A stretch of DNA of 44,602 bases, from NCBI RefSeq assembly GCF_019913785.1, contig NZ_JAIOHK010000005.1, forward strand, positions 1 to 44,602. Direction: 5' to 3'. Below the pieces are notes generated by a model, which was not told the origin of the DNA, made no database searches, and was given only the letters and a program-made list of their open reading frames with translations. Every line of letters begins with the position of its first letter. Position 1 is the first letter of the stretch. This document shows positions 42,806-44,602 of this stretch, in pieces. Both the position numbers and the translations under genes were made by a program. Origin of the DNA: Altibacter sp. (GTDB lineage Bacteria; Bacteroidota; Bacteroidia; Flavobacteriales; Flavobacteriaceae).

Positions 42806-43228
42806 CGCTTAATAATTTAAGTTAATAAAATGAAATTGACGCGCTTACGTCACTGGGGAGGATTGTAATACTAATTTAATCATAGAACGATTACTTATAA
42901 TATAAAAAATGAAAGTATTTTATGGTTTGGTGTCTTAATTCAAGAATCACGAGTTCTATTATTCCCAACAACCATTAAAATCATTCTTGATCTCAAAAAT
43001 AAGAAGAAGAAATTCCATAGTAATTCAAAGCGAAATACCTCCTATCTGTAACCAGGAATTAATTAGCATTAAGATATCACCAAGACCTGAAACAAAAAAA
43101 GCCTCTCCACTTCGGCTCCGCTCAGTGCAGGCTTCAGGATAGGTTTCTCATCGGTTTGTCATTCTGAACCTGATTTCCATCAGGACTTTTTGAATCTACG
43201 ATCAGGGAGATTATAGATTTGCTCCAAG
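42806..43228. other. 423-bp gap before the second LRR gene, containing REP copy 3
   Basis: The first 284 bp are AT-rich with no gene and only weak inverted repeats (TCAAGAAT/ATTCTTGA near 42951 and 42985). From 43090 the duplicated block begins. Confidence 0.5.
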
Positions 43229-43411
43229 CTACTTCTTAAGCAATTTTTTAGTGAATTCACCTCTTGAAGTACTTACTTTTAGGAAATAAACTCCGCTTCT
43301 AAGTTTTGAAACATCAATTTGATGGGTTTTACCCTGTCTACTCATAACTAATTCCCCTAGTAGGGAGTAAATTTGTAGCGATTCTATTTCAATAGAGAAA
43401 TTACTCTCTAT
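43090..43411. repeat. 322-bp duplication, copy B
   Basis: This is the second copy of the block at 39136-39457 in the same orientation, with no indel and about seven substitutions. It covers REP copy 3 (to about 43197) and the last 61 codons of the second LRR gene. Homology stops sharply at GAGAAATTACTCTCTAT, inside the reading frame. Confidence 0.9.
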
Positions 43412-44443
43412 TTGTACGATGTCATTTATGGGGTTTGGATACAGTACGATACTTGAAGTAAGGTCAATTTCATATACTCCTAAAGCACAATTTTCACTAT
43501 ATACGGCAGTGATATCCTTTTGCCAATTTGTATTATTATTAGCATAATCCACATCATCCACCTGAATACAGTTTAAACTTGGGTTGTCTTGCGCATTCAT
43601 AAAATTTAGTCCCAAATTGTTTCCACTTCTCAGATTTAAATAAGTCAATGAATTTTCATTACACCACAGAAATTCCAAATTACTATTTTGAGAAACATCT
43701 AGTCCTAAAAGTTGATTGTCAAAACATAATAACAACTCCAAATAAAGGTTTTGACTCAAATCCAATTCAGATAGTTGATTTTGTGCACATGATAATTCAA
43801 TAAGGTTTGGGTTATTTGATAGGTCGATTTCAGTAAAATTATTATTTTGAATATTTAAAATTTCAAGGTTTGGATTTTGACTAAGGTTCATCGAAAAAAT
43901 TGCTTGACCACTAGCTACCAAATTTTCTAGAACGCTATTCTGACTTACATCTAAAGCTGAGATATTATTCTGTGAACAATCTAAAAATTTTAAATTAGTG
44001 TTGTTGCTCACATCCAAATTACTTAATTCATTTCCAGAGCAATCGATATGATCTAGCAGAAAATTTTGAGTAATATTTAGATTCTCAAGTTGATTATCCC
44101 GTATAAGCAACTTCCTTAAGTTAGTCATGCTGGTAACATCAATGCTGGAAAACAAATTAGTTTGGCACTGAAATATTTCAATATTAATGAAACTTTCCAA
44201 ACCCACCAATGAATTAATTCCACTAATAGGTATATATAACCCTATTACTGCTTCAGCTTCACTTACCTGTATTTCCCCATCATCATTAGTGTCTGCATCA
44301 GAATCTCCAGAGCCATCTCCATTAGTGTCAACAACATCAAGATTAACAAGGGCATCCTTAAAAACAGCATCGGGAATAGTTACTATTTGAGCTTGAACCC
44401 CAATAGAAACAAAAATGAAAAAACAAATAAAAAGTGATTTCAT
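43229..44443 (-). CDS. secreted leucine-rich-repeat protein with T9SS sorting domain (2)
   Basis: 404 aa from the ATG at 44441-44443, chosen because it gives the signal peptide MKSLFICFFIFVSIGVQAQ; a 28-residue upstream extension is unlikely. A DxNGDGxxDxDxND acidic loop (about 40-55, dockerin/EF-hand-like, likely calcium-binding) precedes about ten LRR units of the form LSNLDVSNNTNLKFLDCSQN. The sorting domain (VLYPNPINDIVQIESNF to KKLLKK) shares its last 60 residues with the first LRR protein. Confidence 0.88.
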   Translation of the reverse strand: MKSLFICFFIFVSIGVQAQIVTIPDAVFKDALVNLDVVDTNGDGSGDSDADTNDDGEIQVSEAEAVIGLYIPISGINSLVGLESFINIEIFQCQTNLFSSIDVTSMTNLRKLLIRDNQLENLNITQNFLLDHIDCSGNELSNLDVSNNTNLKFLDCSQNNISALDVSQNSVLENLVASGQAIFSMNLSQNPNLEILNIQNNNFTEIDLSNNPNLIELSCAQNQLSELDLSQNLYLELLLCFDNQLLGLDVSQNSNLEFLWCNENSLTYLNLRSGNNLGLNFMNAQDNPSLNCIQVDDVDYANNNTNWQKDITAVYSENCALGVYEIDLTSSIVLYPNPINDIVQIESNFSIEIESLQIYSLLGELVMSRQGKTHQIDVSKLRSGVYFLKVSTSRGEFTKKLLKK

Positions 44444-44506
44444 ATGGTTTTTAAATAAAGCGGGGAGATAAGGTAAATATACGATAAAGTTGAATGAAAG
44501 GAACAC

Positions 44507-44602
44507 AAACAAAAAAAGCCCATCCACTTCGGCTCCGCTCAGTGCAGGCTTCAGGATAAGCTTCTCATTGGTTTGTCATTCCGCACTTGATGCGGAATCT
44601 AA
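44507..44602 (+). repeat. REP-like interspersed element, copy 4 (cut by window edge)
   Basis: It begins AAACAAAAAAAGCC and ends with the hairpin ATTCCGCA-CTTGA-TGCGGAAT, as in copy 1 but with a few substitutions (CCCATCC, AAGCTTCTCATTGG). It lies upstream of the second LRR gene. Confidence 0.8.

Noticed and set aside
43229-44527. Start of the second LRR protein at 44527
   Set aside because: That start lies in the REP element; the ATG at 44443 gives a clean signal peptide.

Overview
The window looks like a chromosomal segment of a marine-type member of the Flavobacteriaceae (Bacteroidota). The basis is several type IX secretion (T9SS) type A C-terminal sorting domains, lipoproteins with acidic residues just after the lipidated cysteine, TAnnTTTG-like promoter boxes, a near absence of Shine-Dalgarno sequences, a TPR/kinase/receiver/AraC hybrid regulator, and a ruvC-hemW-cyclase-DUF4230 neighbourhood. 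No rRNA, tRNA, CRISPR array, transposase or phage structural gene was seen. By eye the left third is less AT-rich and more housekeeping, and the right third (from about 29.7 kb) is more AT-rich and accessory.

Layout. 1-4.2 kb (minus): ruvC, then hemW, a cyclase-family hydrolase, a DUF4260 membrane protein, a DUF4230 membrane protein and a secreted transglutaminase-like protein that runs off the left edge; most junctions are abutting or overlapping. 4.3-7.3 kb (plus): a UPF0104/LPG-flippase-like membrane protein coupled to a processive-type GT2, then a secreted hypothetical protein. 7.3-9.7 kb (minus): a TonB_C-like lipoprotein, an M56 (BlaR1-like) peptidase fused to a TonB C-terminal domain, and its BlaI-type repressor. 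Two perfect dyads lie upstream of the repressor and are shared with a divergent DUF456 gene. 10.3-13 kb: a nitroreductase and a large two-glycosyltransferase fusion. 13-13.75 kb: a Tat-type lipoprotein carrying sixteen DDGYY-like pentads.

13.96-20.6 kb (minus) is the most interesting regulatory block. A sigma-54 activator with three PAS domains is followed, after two phased ACG-GAATAR-CGT dyads, by a tightly packed operon: a small STAS/SpoIIAA-like protein, a three-PAS histidine kinase, a single-domain response regulator, and a large secreted protein with a tail-fibre-like N-terminus, joined to the response regulator by an ATGA overlap. This suggests a dedicated sensory circuit for one surface or secreted structural protein. 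20.9-24 kb: a methyltransferase, a calcineurin-like phosphatase, and a divergent secreted CotH-like protein. 24.1-26 kb (plus): three tandem paralogous secreted proteins with the same QVGIxTxNP N-terminal motif. They are followed by a 49-aa gene and a large hybrid TPR/histidine kinase/REC/AraC regulator on the minus strand.

29.5-33 kb: a possible tiny lipoprotein, a surface-type serine hydrolase, and a divergent LytS/LytTR two-component pair. 33-44.6 kb is a T9SS cargo cluster: an M12B-like metallopeptidase behind an 18-bp LacI-type palindrome, a small lipoprotein, an 872-aa adhesin-like protein with cadherin-like repeats, two leucine-rich-repeat proteins and an M43-like metalloprotease. Four same-orientation copies of a REP-like element punctuate this cluster. 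Two of them sit inside a 322-bp nearly identical duplication that also encodes the last 60 residues (the sorting domain) of both LRR proteins.
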